Position numbers and translations under genes: made by a program | Notes under the pieces: generated by a model | Databases searched by the model: none | What the model saw: only the letters and a program-made list of their open reading frames with translations | Told to the model about the DNA's origin: nothing | Shown here: piece after piece, positions 54,135 through 63,223 of the stretch | Layout: every line of letters starts with the position of its first letter | Numbering within the stretch: position 1 is the first letter of the stretch | Source: Morganella sibonii | GTDB lineage: Bacteria; Pseudomonadota; Gammaproteobacteria; Enterobacterales; Enterobacteriaceae | NCBI RefSeq assembly: GCF_040560245.1 | Contig: NZ_JAKMWP010000004.1 | Direction: 5' to 3' (one strand) | DNA: 64,000 nt

Positions 54135-55499
54135 TCAGTGGGCAGTGTTTGTTACTGACGCCGGCGATGTGGAAATCGCTTTGCCCAGCACCTGGTTAAG
54201 GCGCAGGATATCGTCTTCGTTCAGTGTGCCGCGTGCCTGGCCGATATAAAGCTGGTTAATCAGATAGTCATAACGGGCGTTAGACAGGCTTTTTTTCGCG
54301 TCATACAGGGTAGTGGTGGCGTTCAGCACATCCACAATCGTACGCGTACCCACCTGATAACCGGCTTCGGTTGCATCCAGTGAGCTTTCCGCAGAGGTGA
54401 CGACTTGTTTATAGGCGTTCACGCTGCTGATTGAGGCGTTGATGTTGTTGTACGAAGAACGGGTGGTCTGAACAACCTGGCGCAGTGTCGCTTCCAGTTT
54501 TTCACTCGCAGCGGTGTAACCGTACTGTGCCTGATCAACCTGTGATGAGACGTTGCCGCCGGTGTACAGCGGGATACTGACGTTCACACCAATGGTGCTC
54601 TGACCGGCGTAGCTGTTATCCGGACGGCCATTAGGATAGCCGCTGCCGCTGTAGTCGGTGTTGGTGACTCCGGTACTGGCTGTCAGGCCCACGGTCGGAT
54701 AGTGACCGGATTCCGACAGACTGATCTGCTCTTTCGCGAGATTACGGCTCAGCGTGGCACTCAGCAGGTTCAGGTTACGTTCCTGCGCTTCTTTCAGCAG
54801 TGCTTCGATGGCATCCGGTGCATTGGTTTTAAAGCGGTTTACATCCAGTGAGGATAATTCGCTGTAATAAACACCACTCACCTGACGCAGCATTTCAATG
54901 GCGTTTTCGACATCGTTACGGCCGGCTACTTCCTGCGCCAGAACGCTGTCGTAGTTGGCACGGGCGTTCTGCACGTCAGTAATGGCTACCAGACCGACGT
55001 TGAAACGCTGAGTGGTCTGATCCAGCTGGCGGTAGACGGCTTCTTTCTGTGCCTGTACGTATGACAGGGTATCCAGCGCACGCAGAACGTTAAAATAAGC
55101 AACGGCAGTATCCACAATCAGCTGCTGCTGGGCGCTCTGGTATGTGATGTCGCTGATCCCGGCAGTTTGTTCCTGCATATTCAGCTGACGCCATTTACTC
55201 ATGTCAAAAATTGTCTGGGTCAGTCTCAGCTGTGCATTTAGCGCATTACTGTCCTGGTTACGGTTGTCACGATAACCGCTGGCGTAGTCATAACCTCCGC
55301 TTAAACCTAACTGCGGCAGTAACGGGCTGCGGGCTTCGTTAATTTTTTCAAAAGCCTGGTTACGTTCCGCCTGAGTCTGACGGAGGGTCGGGTTGGTCTC
55401 TTTCGCTTTTTGATAAACCTGCAGGAGGTCTTCAGCCTGGGTGACAGAGCTGAAACCTGCCACACTCACAGCAATGAGAAGAGAAAGCAGTTTCTTCAT
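54135..55499 (-). CDS. tolC: Outer-membrane efflux channel TolC
   Basis: A 454-residue outer-membrane factor. The signal peptide ends near residue 22 (TQA-ED). The mature chain has the two homologous halves typical of TolC, each with long helices and two barrel strands (for example DITYQSAQQQLIVDTAVAYF and DILRLNQ at the end). It is the exit duct for AcrAB-type pumps and type I secretion. ATG 55499 gives a proper signal peptide; the frame extends to 55517 without a ribosome site. Rob, encoded at 3722, activates tolC in E. coli. It is divergent from nudF as in E. coli. Confidence 0.97.
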   Translation of the reverse strand: MKKLLSLLIAVSVAGFSSVTQAEDLLQVYQKAKETNPTLRQTQAERNQAFEKINEARSPLLPQLGLSGGYDYASGYRDNRNQDSNALNAQLRLTQTIFDMSKWRQLNMQEQTAGISDITYQSAQQQLIVDTAVAYFNVLRALDTLSYVQAQKEAVYRQLDQTTQRFNVGLVAITDVQNARANYDSVLAQEVAGRNDVENAIEMLRQVSGVYYSELSSLDVNRFKTNAPDAIEALLKEAQERNLNLLSATLSRNLAKEQISLSESGHYPTVGLTASTGVTNTDYSGSGYPNGRPDNSYAGQSTIGVNVSIPLYTGGNVSSQVDQAQYGYTAASEKLEATLRQVVQTTRSSYNNINASISSVNAYKQVVTSAESSLDATEAGYQVGTRTIVDVLNATTTLYDAKKSLSNARYDYLINQLYIGQARGTLNEDDILRLNQVLGKAISTSPASVTNTAH

Positions 55500-55718
55500 T
55501 AGTATTCCTTTTTGCACAGCGCTAATCTGTCAGTTGCCTCACGGGAAGCACCAAATGGCTCTAATTCTAGCAGAGTCCGCTCGCTAATAAAGGTAGCCGT
55601 TTGTGCCTTCTGCGTTAAATTAGCTTAACTTTACCTCAACGGGCAGGAAATTTCTTTATCTCAAATGATGAAAAATGCCTTTATCATACAGAATTGATTT
55701 ACCGGCGGAGAAAATAGT

Positions 55719-56357
55719 ATGAAACACACATCCGGATTTCCTTTTACGTTCAGTTGTGATGACGTGGAGATAATCAGTCAGAAAACTCTGTTTTCCGGAT
55801 TTTTTAAAATTAATGAATATCGCTTCCGGCACCGGTTGTTTGAGGGCGGCTGGAGCCCGGAAATCTGCCGTGAAGTATTTGAGCGGGGAAATGCCGGTGT
55901 GATTTTGCCGTATGACCCGATCCGTGATGAAATCGTGCTGATTGAACAAATCCGTTTACCGGCGATCGAAAGCAGCCGGACGCCGTGGCTGCTGGAGGCG
56001 GTGGCCGGGATGATCGATAAAAGCGGGGAATCTGCCGAAGATGTGGTGCGTCGTGAGGCGGAAGAAGAGGCCGGGCTGAAAATCGGCCGCTGTACCTTTG
56101 CGCTGAGTTATCTCTCAAGTCCGGGGGGCACATCCGAACGGATGTATGTGTATATCGGTGAGGCGGATACCACCGCAGCGGGCGGGGTACACGGGCTGGC
56201 ACAGGAGAACGAGGACATCCGTGTTCATGTGGTCAGCCGTGAACAGGCGTATCAGTGGGTTGAAGAAGGTGTGATCGACAACGCAGCAACTGTCATTGCA
56301 ATTCAGTGGCTTACATTGCATTATGAACGCATACGCACAACGTGGCGGGACAAATAA
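55719..56357 (+). CDS. nudF: ADP-ribose pyrophosphatase NudF
   Basis: A 212-residue Nudix hydrolase (E. coli NudF 209). The Nudix box GMIDKSGESAEDVVRREAEE at residues 97-116 with following AGL has the catalytic glutamates in place. It cleaves ADP-ribose to AMP and ribose-5-phosphate. GGAG lies 9 nt before the ATG. In E. coli yqiB lies between nudF and cpdA; here the 107-bp gap holds no gene, so yqiB is absent. Confidence 0.95.
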   Translation: MKHTSGFPFTFSCDDVEIISQKTLFSGFFKINEYRFRHRLFEGGWSPEICREVFERGNAGVILPYDPIRDEIVLIEQIRLPAIESSRTPWLLEAVAGMIDKSGESAEDVVRREAEEEAGLKIGRCTFALSYLSSPGGTSERMYVYIGEADTTAAGGVHGLAQENEDIRVHVVSREQAYQWVEEGVIDNAATVIAIQWLTLHYERIRTTWRDK

Positions 56358-56464
56358 TCCGGATTTTTTTATGTGCAACCGGGGAATTGTGTGCGGGATT
56401 GCAGATCTTCTTCGCCGAAACACTTATCATTATATGTTAGTTGTTAAAATCACAAGGATATCGA

Positions 56465-57298
56465 TTGGAAATCCCGTTGCACTTGCCCGTAGCTGACGGC
56501 GCTGCGGTCAGAATTTTACAGATTACCGATACGCATCTTTTTGCCGGCGAAACAGACACGCTGCTGGGAATTAATACCCTGAACAGTTATCACGCCGTAC
56601 TGGATGCTATCGCAAAACAGCAGTTACCGGCTGACCTGATTGCAGCCACCGGTGATCTGGTTCAGGATCAGACCACCCGGGCCTATCAGCGGTTTACGGA
56701 CGGTATTGCCCGTTTACCGGCGCCGTGTGTCTGGCTGCCGGGGAATCACGATTATCAGCCGTCCATGGCAAAGGAACTGGCCGCCGCGGGGATCTCTTCC
56801 TCCAAACAGGTGCTGCTCGGTGAACAGTGGCAAATCCTGCTGCTTGACAGTCAGGTTCAGGGCGTACCGCACGGCGAACTGAGCGATGACCAGCTTATCT
56901 GGCTGGATAACTGCCTGGCACAGCAGCCCGGCCGTCATACTGTTGTGATGCTGCATCACCATCCTCTGGCCTCCGGCTGTACCTGGCTTGATCAGCACAG
57001 TCTGCGCAACTCACATATGTTGGCAGAGGTTCTGACCCGCTATCAGAATATTGATGCTATCCTGTGCGGGCATATTCATCAGGATATGGATGTCATGTGG
57101 AACGGCATCCGCATACTGGCCACGCCGTCAACCTGTGTCCAGTTTAAACCGCACTGCACTAATTTTACGCTGGACACCGCCGCTCCGGGCTGGCGTTATC
57201 TGGAACTGACCACCGGTGACAATCCGTCCCTGAGTACACAGCTGTTCCGGCTGGAAACAGATGAGTTCAGTCCCGATCTGGGTTCGGACGGTTACTGA
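56465..57298 (+). CDS. cpdA: 3',5'-cyclic AMP phosphodiesterase CpdA, TTG start
   Basis: A 277-residue calcineurin-like phosphoesterase (E. coli CpdA 275). The two-metal site motifs are visible: QITDTHLF, TGDLVQD, PGNHDYQP, HHHPL and CGHIHQD. It degrades cAMP and so tempers CRP-dependent gene expression. The start is TTG at 56465, with AAGGA 6 nt upstream, and gives the family N-terminus. A further in-frame TTG at 56441 has no ribosome site. It overlaps yqiA by one base and heads the cpdA-yqiA-parE cluster. Confidence 0.95.
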   Translation: MEIPLHLPVADGAAVRILQITDTHLFAGETDTLLGINTLNSYHAVLDAIAKQQLPADLIAATGDLVQDQTTRAYQRFTDGIARLPAPCVWLPGNHDYQPSMAKELAAAGISSSKQVLLGEQWQILLLDSQVQGVPHGELSDDQLIWLDNCLAQQPGRHTVVMLHHHPLASGCTWLDQHSLRNSHMLAEVLTRYQNIDAILCGHIHQDMDVMWNGIRILATPSTCVQFKPHCTNFTLDTAAPGWRYLELTTGDNPSLSTQLFRLETDEFSPDLGSDGY

Positions 57299-57879
57299 TG
57301 GCGACGCTCCTTTATCTGCACGGCTTCAACAGTTCCCCGTTGTCAGAGAAAGGGACAATGCTGAAAACGTGGCTGGCGGAACACTATCCGGAGATCCGGA
57401 TGTTACAGCCGCAAATTCCCTGCTATCCGGATGAAGCCGCACTGTTTCTGGAAGATCTGATGAACTCGCTGGCCGGTGAGAATACCGGTATTGTCGGGTC
57501 GTCACTGGGCGGATATTTTGCCATCTGGCTGTCGCAGGCGTTTGATGTGCCCGCGGTAGTGGTTAATCCGGCGGTGTATCCGTTTGACCTGCTTCAGGAC
57601 TATCTCGGGGAAAATGAAAATCCCTATACCGGTGAACGTTACACACTCGAACCGCATCATATGCAGGATTTACGGGCGATTTTTGCCGATCATGTTGAAT
57701 CGCCGGATTTGATCTGGTTATTGCAGCAGACCGGCGATGAAGTGCTGGATTACCGTCAGGCTGTCACCCGTCTGGTGGCATGTAAACAGACGATTGAATC
57801 CGGCGGAAACCACGCATTTACCGGATTTCAGCGTTTTTTTCCGCAGATAGTTGAGTTCCTCGGCCTTACCCGCCAATGA
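57298..57879 (+). CDS. yqiA: Esterase YqiA (alpha/beta hydrolase)
   Basis: A 193-residue alpha/beta hydrolase of the UPF0227/DUF676-like family, the same size as E. coli YqiA. The N-terminal LYLHGFNSSP is the oxyanion-hole strand, GSSLGGY near residue 66 holds the serine nucleophile, and the catalytic His is in GGNHAFTGF near residue 172. E. coli YqiA has esterase activity on short acyl esters; the natural substrate is unknown. Its ATG overlaps the cpdA stop (TGATG), implying translational coupling. Confidence 0.93.
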   Translation: MATLLYLHGFNSSPLSEKGTMLKTWLAEHYPEIRMLQPQIPCYPDEAALFLEDLMNSLAGENTGIVGSSLGGYFAIWLSQAFDVPAVVVNPAVYPFDLLQDYLGENENPYTGERYTLEPHHMQDLRAIFADHVESPDLIWLLQQTGDEVLDYRQAVTRLVACKQTIESGGNHAFTGFQRFFPQIVEFLGLTRQ

Positions 57880-57971
57880 AAAATCGTATTTAAATTTATC
57901 AGGGACTGGTATTATCGCCAGTATCATTCACGTATTTTGTTTATTTTTTAGCGAAAAACCGATAATCCAAC

Positions 57972-59867
57972 ATGACGCAATCATCATATAACGCAGAGGA
58001 TATTGAAGTCCTCAGTGGTTTGGAGCCTGTCCGCCGCCGTCCGGGTATGTACACGGACACGACGCGCCCGAATCACCTTGCTCAGGAAGTTATCGACAAC
58101 AGCGTCGATGAGGCTTTAGCCGGTCACGCTAAATCTGTCGAAGTTATTTTACATAAAGATCAGTCTGTTGAAGTCATTGACAACGGGCGCGGCATGCCGG
58201 TGGATATCCACCCGGAAGAGAAAGTGTCTGCGGTCGAACTGATCATGACCCGCCTGCATGCGGGGGGGAAGTTCTCCAATAAAAACTATCAGTTTTCCGG
58301 TGGTCTTCACGGGGTAGGTATTTCCGTGGTCAATGCGTTGTCAAAACGCACTGAAGTGACTGTCCGCCGTGACGGACAGGTTTATCAGATTGCCTTTGAA
58401 AATGGTGACAAAGTCAGTGAACTGGCTGTCATCGGGCAGTGCGGCAAACGCAATACCGGCACCAGTGTACATTTCTGGCCGGATGAGCAGTTTTTTGACA
58501 GTCCGCGCTTCTCTGTCTCCCGGCTGACACACCTGCTGAAAGCCAAAGCCGTGCTGTGCCCGGGTGTTGAGATCCTTTTCAAAGATAATGTGAACGACAC
58601 TGAACAGCGCTGGTGCTATCAGGATGGTCTGACCGATTACCTGATGGAGAACGTCAACGGTCTGGTGACCCTGCCGGAAGCACCGTTTACCGGTAAACAT
58701 GCCGGGGATAATGAACAGGTGGACTGGGCACTGCTGTGGCTGCCGGAAGGCGGTGAACTGCTGACCGAAAGCTACGTCAACCTGATCCCGACCCCGCTGG
58801 GCGGAACTCATGCCAATGGTCTGCGCCAGGGGCTGCTCGACGGCATCCGCGAGTTCTGCGAATTCCGCAATATCCTGCCGCGCGGCGTGAAGTTATCCGC
58901 TGACGATATCTGGGAGCGCTGTGCCTATGTGCTTTCCGTGAAAATGCAGGACCCGCAGTTCGCAGGGCAGACTAAAGAACGTCTGTCGTCACGTCAGTGT
59001 GCGGCGTTTGTCAGCGGTGTGGTGAAAGATGCTTTCAGCCTGTGGCTCAATCAGAACGTGCAGGCTGCGGAACAGCTGGCGGAACTGGCGATTGCCAGCG
59101 CCCAGCGCCGTCTGCGTGCCGCGAAAAAAGTGGTGCGCAAAAAACTGACATCAGGCCCGGCATTGCCCGGCAAACTGGCGGACTGCTCATCCCAGGATCT
59201 GAATCAGACCGAACTGTTTCTGGTGGAAGGGGACTCGGCAGGCGGTTCAGCCAAACAGGCGCGTGACCGTGAATTCCAGGCGATTATGCCGCTGCGCGGT
59301 AAAATCCTGAATACCTGGGAAGTGTCGTCGGATGAAGTGCTGGCTTCTCAGGAAGTGCATGATATTTCCGTGGCTATCGGTATCGACCCGGACAGCGATG
59401 ATTTAAGTACTCTGCGTTACGGCAAAATCTGTATCCTCGCGGATGCGGACTCGGACGGACTGCATATCGCCACGCTGCTGTGCGCGCTGTTTGTGCGTCA
59501 CTTCCCGGCGCTGGTAAAAGCCGGTCATGTCTATATGGCAATGCCGCCTCTCTATCGTATTGATCTCGGCAAGGAAGTGCATTATGCCCTTGATGAGAAT
59601 GAAAAAAATGCGATTCTGGATAAATTAAGCCGCAAACGCGGTAAACCGAATGTGCAGCGTTTTAAAGGGCTGGGGGAAATGAACCCGGGCCAGCTGCGTG
59701 AAACAACCCTGGATCCGAATACCCGTCGTCTGGTACAGCTCACTATCAATGAGGAAAACTATCAGGAAACGATGTCGGTGATGGATATGCTCCTCGGGAA
59801 GAAACGTGCGGAAGATCGCCGGAACTGGTTGCAGGAAAAAGGCGATCGGGTGGAATTGGATGTGTGA
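57972..59867 (+). CDS. parE: DNA topoisomerase IV subunit B
   Basis: A 631-residue type IIA subunit (E. coli 630). The GHKL ATPase domain has EVIDNSVDEALAG near residue 39 and GGLHGVGISVVNAL near residue 113. The TOPRIM domain carries EGDSAGGSAKQARDREFQA near residue 417 and DADSDG near 493. With ParC it decatenates replicated chromosomes. It is 92 bp after yqiA and 41 bp before parC. In E. coli parE and parC are separated by several genes, whereas here they are adjacent. Confidence 0.97.
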   Translation: MTQSSYNAEDIEVLSGLEPVRRRPGMYTDTTRPNHLAQEVIDNSVDEALAGHAKSVEVILHKDQSVEVIDNGRGMPVDIHPEEKVSAVELIMTRLHAGGKFSNKNYQFSGGLHGVGISVVNALSKRTEVTVRRDGQVYQIAFENGDKVSELAVIGQCGKRNTGTSVHFWPDEQFFDSPRFSVSRLTHLLKAKAVLCPGVEILFKDNVNDTEQRWCYQDGLTDYLMENVNGLVTLPEAPFTGKHAGDNEQVDWALLWLPEGGELLTESYVNLIPTPLGGTHANGLRQGLLDGIREFCEFRNILPRGVKLSADDIWERCAYVLSVKMQDPQFAGQTKERLSSRQCAAFVSGVVKDAFSLWLNQNVQAAEQLAELAIASAQRRLRAAKKVVRKKLTSGPALPGKLADCSSQDLNQTELFLVEGDSAGGSAKQARDREFQAIMPLRGKILNTWEVSSDEVLASQEVHDISVAIGIDPDSDDLSTLRYGKICILADADSDGLHIATLLCALFVRHFPALVKAGHVYMAMPPLYRIDLGKEVHYALDENEKNAILDKLSRKRGKPNVQRFKGLGEMNPGQLRETTLDPNTRRLVQLTINEENYQETMSVMDMLLGKKRAEDRRNWLQEKGDRVELDV

Positions 59868-59908
59868 TGTCACCCGTGACGGCACAAAAGGTCAGAGGAA
59901 CAGAGTAA

Positions 59909-62170
59909 ATGAGTGAAATTACTCATGACGGTGTGGAGCGCCAGCCGCTTCATAATTTTACAGAGAATGCCTACCTCAACTATTCCATGTACGTCATCAT
60001 GGACAGGGCACTCCCTTTTATCGGTGACGGTTTAAAACCGGTTCAGCGGCGTATTGTGTATGCCATGTCTGAACTGGGGTTAAGCAACTCCGCCAAATAC
60101 AAAAAATCTGCCCGTACCGTCGGTGACGTGCTGGGTAAATACCATCCGCACGGCGACAGCGCCTGTTATGAGGCGATGGTACTGATGGCGCAGCCGTTCT
60201 CTTACCGTTACCCGCTGGTGGACGGACAGGGGAACTGGGGGGCGCCGGATGATCCGAAATCCTTCGCAGCCATGCGTTATACCGAATCGCGCCTGTCGAA
60301 ATATGCGGAAGTGCTGCTCAGTGAACTGGGACACGGCACCGCAGACTGGGTGCCTAACTTTGACGGTACGATGCAGGAGCCGAAAATGTTACCGGCGCGT
60401 CTGCCGAACATCCTGCTCAACGGTACCACCGGGATTGCGGTCGGTATGGCAACTGATATTCCGCCGCATAACGCCCGTGAAGTCACGGGTGCTCTGCTGG
60501 CGCTGATCGACAAGCCATCACTGTCTCTCGAAGAGGCGATGACGTTTATTCCCGGCCCGGATTATCCGACAGAAGCGGAAATCATCACCGGCCCGGAAGA
60601 TATCCGTAAGATTTATAAATCCGGCCGCGGCTCTGTGCGTATGCGCGCGGTGTGGACAACGGAAGACGGTAATGCGGTGATCACCGCACTGCCGCATCAG
60701 GTTTCCGGTGCGAAAGTACTGGAGCAGATCGCCGCACAGATGCGGGCGAAAAAACTGCCGATGGTGGAAGATCTGCGTGATGAATCAGATCATGAAAACC
60801 CGACACGGCTGGTGGTTGTGCCGCGCAGTAACCGGATCGATCTTGAGCAGGTGATGACACATCTGTTTGCCACCACGGATCTGGAAAGAAGCTACCGCAT
60901 CAACCTGAATATGATCGGTCTGGACGGACGTCCGGCGGTCAAAGGGCTGATTGAGATCCTCAATGAGTGGCTGGTTTACCGCCGCGAAACGGTGCGCCGC
61001 CGCCTGAATCACCGGCTGGAAAAAGTGCTGCGCCGTCTGCATATCCTCGACGGTTTGCTGCTTGCGTATCTCAATATTGATGAAGTGATTGAGATTATCC
61101 GTTCGGAAGATGAACCGAAACCGGTGCTGATGGACCGTTTCGGGCTGAGTGATACTCAGGCGGAAGCGATCCTGGAACTGAAATTACGTCATTTGGCCAA
61201 ACTCGAAGAGATGAAAATCCGCGGCGAGCAGGATGAACTGGCCAAAGAACGCGATAAATTACAGGCAATCCTCGGCTCTGAGCGCCGTATGAATACGCTG
61301 CTGAAAAAAGAGCTCGAAGAAGACGCGAAACAGTACGGTGATGATCGCCGCTCCCCGCTCAATGAGCGTGAAGAGGCGAAAGCCATGAGCGAACATGACA
61401 TTCTGCCATCTGAACCGGTAACAGTTGTGCTGTCGCAGATGGGCTGGGTGCGGAGCGCCAAAGGTCATGATATCGACCCGGCCGGTATGAACTACAAAGC
61501 GGGTGACAGCTTCCTCGGTGCTGCACGGGGTAAAAGTAATCAGCCGGTGGTGTTCCTGGATTCCACCGGGCGCAGTTACTCGCTCGATCCGCTGGAACTG
61601 CCGGGAGCCCGTGGTCAGGGTGAACCGCTGACCGGTAAACTGACACCGCCGCCGGGAGCTGTTTTTGAACAGGTGCTGATGAATGATGAAAATCAGAAGT
61701 ACCTCATGGCCTCGGATGCCGGTTACGGGTTTATCTGTACCTTCAGTGACCTGGTGGCGAAAAATAAAGCCGGGAAACTGCTGATCACGCTGCCGGATAA
61801 TGCGAAAGCGATGACACCGATTGAGGTGAATGACGAGGAAAACGATCTTCTGCTGGCGGTATCGCAGGAAGGACGGATGCTGCTGTTCCCTGTCGGTGAT
61901 CTGCCTCAGCTGTCAAAAGGGAAGGGGAACAAGATTATCTCCATTACCTCTGCTGCGGCCGCTGCCGGTGAAGATGGTCTGGCGCATCTGTTTGTGATCC
62001 GGCCGGATGCCAGTGTGACACTGCATTTCGGCAAGCGTAAACTGACGCTGCGTCCGGAAGATCTGCAGAAATTCCGTGCTGAGCGCGGACGCCGCGGTAC
62101 GGCTCTGCCGCGCGGTATGCAGAAAAAGATCGAGCGGATTGATATTTCTGAGCCGGAGCCGAAGGTGTAA
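59909..62170 (+). CDS. parC: DNA topoisomerase IV subunit A
   Basis: A 753-residue breakage-reunion subunit (E. coli 752). The winged-helix region GKYHPHGDSACYEAM holds S84 and E88, equal to E. coli S80 and E84, which are the main quinolone-resistance positions and are wild-type here. The active-site tyrosine is in AMRYTESRL near residue 124. The C-terminal beta-pinwheel follows about residue 495. The N-terminus has about 4 extra residues. It lies directly after parE, so both subunits can be coexpressed. A hairpin terminator follows. Confidence 0.97.
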   Translation: MSEITHDGVERQPLHNFTENAYLNYSMYVIMDRALPFIGDGLKPVQRRIVYAMSELGLSNSAKYKKSARTVGDVLGKYHPHGDSACYEAMVLMAQPFSYRYPLVDGQGNWGAPDDPKSFAAMRYTESRLSKYAEVLLSELGHGTADWVPNFDGTMQEPKMLPARLPNILLNGTTGIAVGMATDIPPHNAREVTGALLALIDKPSLSLEEAMTFIPGPDYPTEAEIITGPEDIRKIYKSGRGSVRMRAVWTTEDGNAVITALPHQVSGAKVLEQIAAQMRAKKLPMVEDLRDESDHENPTRLVVVPRSNRIDLEQVMTHLFATTDLERSYRINLNMIGLDGRPAVKGLIEILNEWLVYRRETVRRRLNHRLEKVLRRLHILDGLLLAYLNIDEVIEIIRSEDEPKPVLMDRFGLSDTQAEAILELKLRHLAKLEEMKIRGEQDELAKERDKLQAILGSERRMNTLLKKELEEDAKQYGDDRRSPLNEREEAKAMSEHDILPSEPVTVVLSQMGWVRSAKGHDIDPAGMNYKAGDSFLGAARGKSNQPVVFLDSTGRSYSLDPLELPGARGQGEPLTGKLTPPPGAVFEQVLMNDENQKYLMASDAGYGFICTFSDLVAKNKAGKLLITLPDNAKAMTPIEVNDEENDLLLAVSQEGRMLLFPVGDLPQLSKGKGNKIISITSAAAAAGEDGLAHLFVIRPDASVTLHFGKRKLTLRPEDLQKFRAERGRRGTALPRGMQKKIERIDISEPEPKV

Positions 62171-62198
62171 TCTCCGGTATTAACAGCGATACTATTCA

Positions 62199-62225
62199 CG
62201 GGGCAATGATTGCCCCGCTTTTCTT
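62199..62225 (+). terminator. Terminator of parC
   Basis: CGGGGCAA-TGA-TTGCCCCG is followed by CTTTTCTT, 29 bp after the parC stop and 25 bp before plsC. Confidence 0.75.
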
Positions 62226-62249
62226 AAAAGGCCATTTTGCGGGGGACGC

Positions 62250-62996
62250 ATGTTAGCCATTTTACGTATTATCATCGTTATTTTTTATTGTATTTTCGGC
62301 AGTCTGGCCGGCATTCTTATCTGCCTGACCAGCCCGCGTAACCCGAAGCATGTGATGACTTTCGGCCGCATGTACGGCAAGCTTTCCCATGTTTTCGGTA
62401 TTAAAATGGTGTACCGCATTCCGGAAGAAGCGAAGCATTACGGCTCCTGTGTATATGTGGGTAATCACCAGAACAACTATGACATGATCACCATGTCGAA
62501 TGCGGTACAGCCGCGCACGGTGACTGTCGGTAAACGCAGCCTGATCTGGATACCGTTCTTTGGTCAGCTGTACTGGATTTCGGGAAATATCCTGATTGAC
62601 CGGGGTAACCGCAGCAAAGCACATAACACGATTACCCAGGTGGCGGATCAGATTAAAAAGCGTAATATCTCTGTCTGGATGTTCCCGGAAGGCACACGCA
62701 GCCGCGGGCGCGGAATGCTGCCGTTCAAAACCGGGGCTTTCCATGCGGCGATGGCAGCCGGTGTGCCGGTAGTGCCGGTGTGTGTATCCACCACTGAGGG
62801 GCGCATTAAGCTGAACCGCTGGAATAACGGCGTGGTGATTGTGGAAATGCTGCCGCCGGTCGATACGTCAAAATACACCCGCGAACAGGTGCGTGAACTG
62901 GCAGAGGACTGCCGCCAGATGATGATCAAACGTATCGCAGAGCTGGATAAGGAAGTGATTGAAATGGAAAAACAAAAAGGCCGCAAAGACGCTTAA
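62250..62996 (+). CDS. plsC: 1-acyl-sn-glycerol-3-phosphate acyltransferase
   Basis: A 248-residue membrane enzyme (E. coli PlsC 245) that acylates lysophosphatidic acid to phosphatidic acid in phospholipid synthesis. The HX4D motif is H73-D78 (NHQNNYD) and the acceptor motif is MFPEGTRSRGRG near residue 146. An N-terminal membrane helix is visible. parC-plsC-ftsP order matches E. coli. Confidence 0.97.
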   Translation: MLAILRIIIVIFYCIFGSLAGILICLTSPRNPKHVMTFGRMYGKLSHVFGIKMVYRIPEEAKHYGSCVYVGNHQNNYDMITMSNAVQPRTVTVGKRSLIWIPFFGQLYWISGNILIDRGNRSKAHNTITQVADQIKKRNISVWMFPEGTRSRGRGMLPFKTGAFHAAMAAGVPVVPVCVSTTEGRIKLNRWNNGVVIVEMLPPVDTSKYTREQVRELAEDCRQMMIKRIAELDKEVIEMEKQKGRKDA

Positions 62997-63090
62997 TCCC
63001 CGTGATTATTACGTTATGCATACAATACTGGCCTTATTATTTTGCAACTTATCATAGATAAGTTTAGGAATTGCTCTTCATCCGCTATAT

Positions 63091-63122
63091 CATACGCTTA
63101 ACACTCCGTTGTTAAGCGTATG
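63091..63122 (+). terminator. Inverted repeat between plsC and ftsP
   Basis: A perfect 13-bp stem, CATACGCTTAACA / TGTTAAGCGTATG, with a six-base loop lies 95 bp after plsC. The following CCTTTCATT is a poor T tract, so it is a probable rather than certain terminator. Confidence 0.55.
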
Positions 63123-63223
63123 CCTTTCATTAAAGATAACACGGATGTCTCTGTCTGCTCCCCGGCATACGGGTGTTCGGCACAAATCATAAAAATCATG
63201 AAAACGTTTTTTTCGGAGATGCT

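Noticed and set aside
60146..60175. Quinolone-resistance substitutions in parC.
   Set aside because: The positions equal to E. coli S80 and E84 are the susceptible Ser and Glu.
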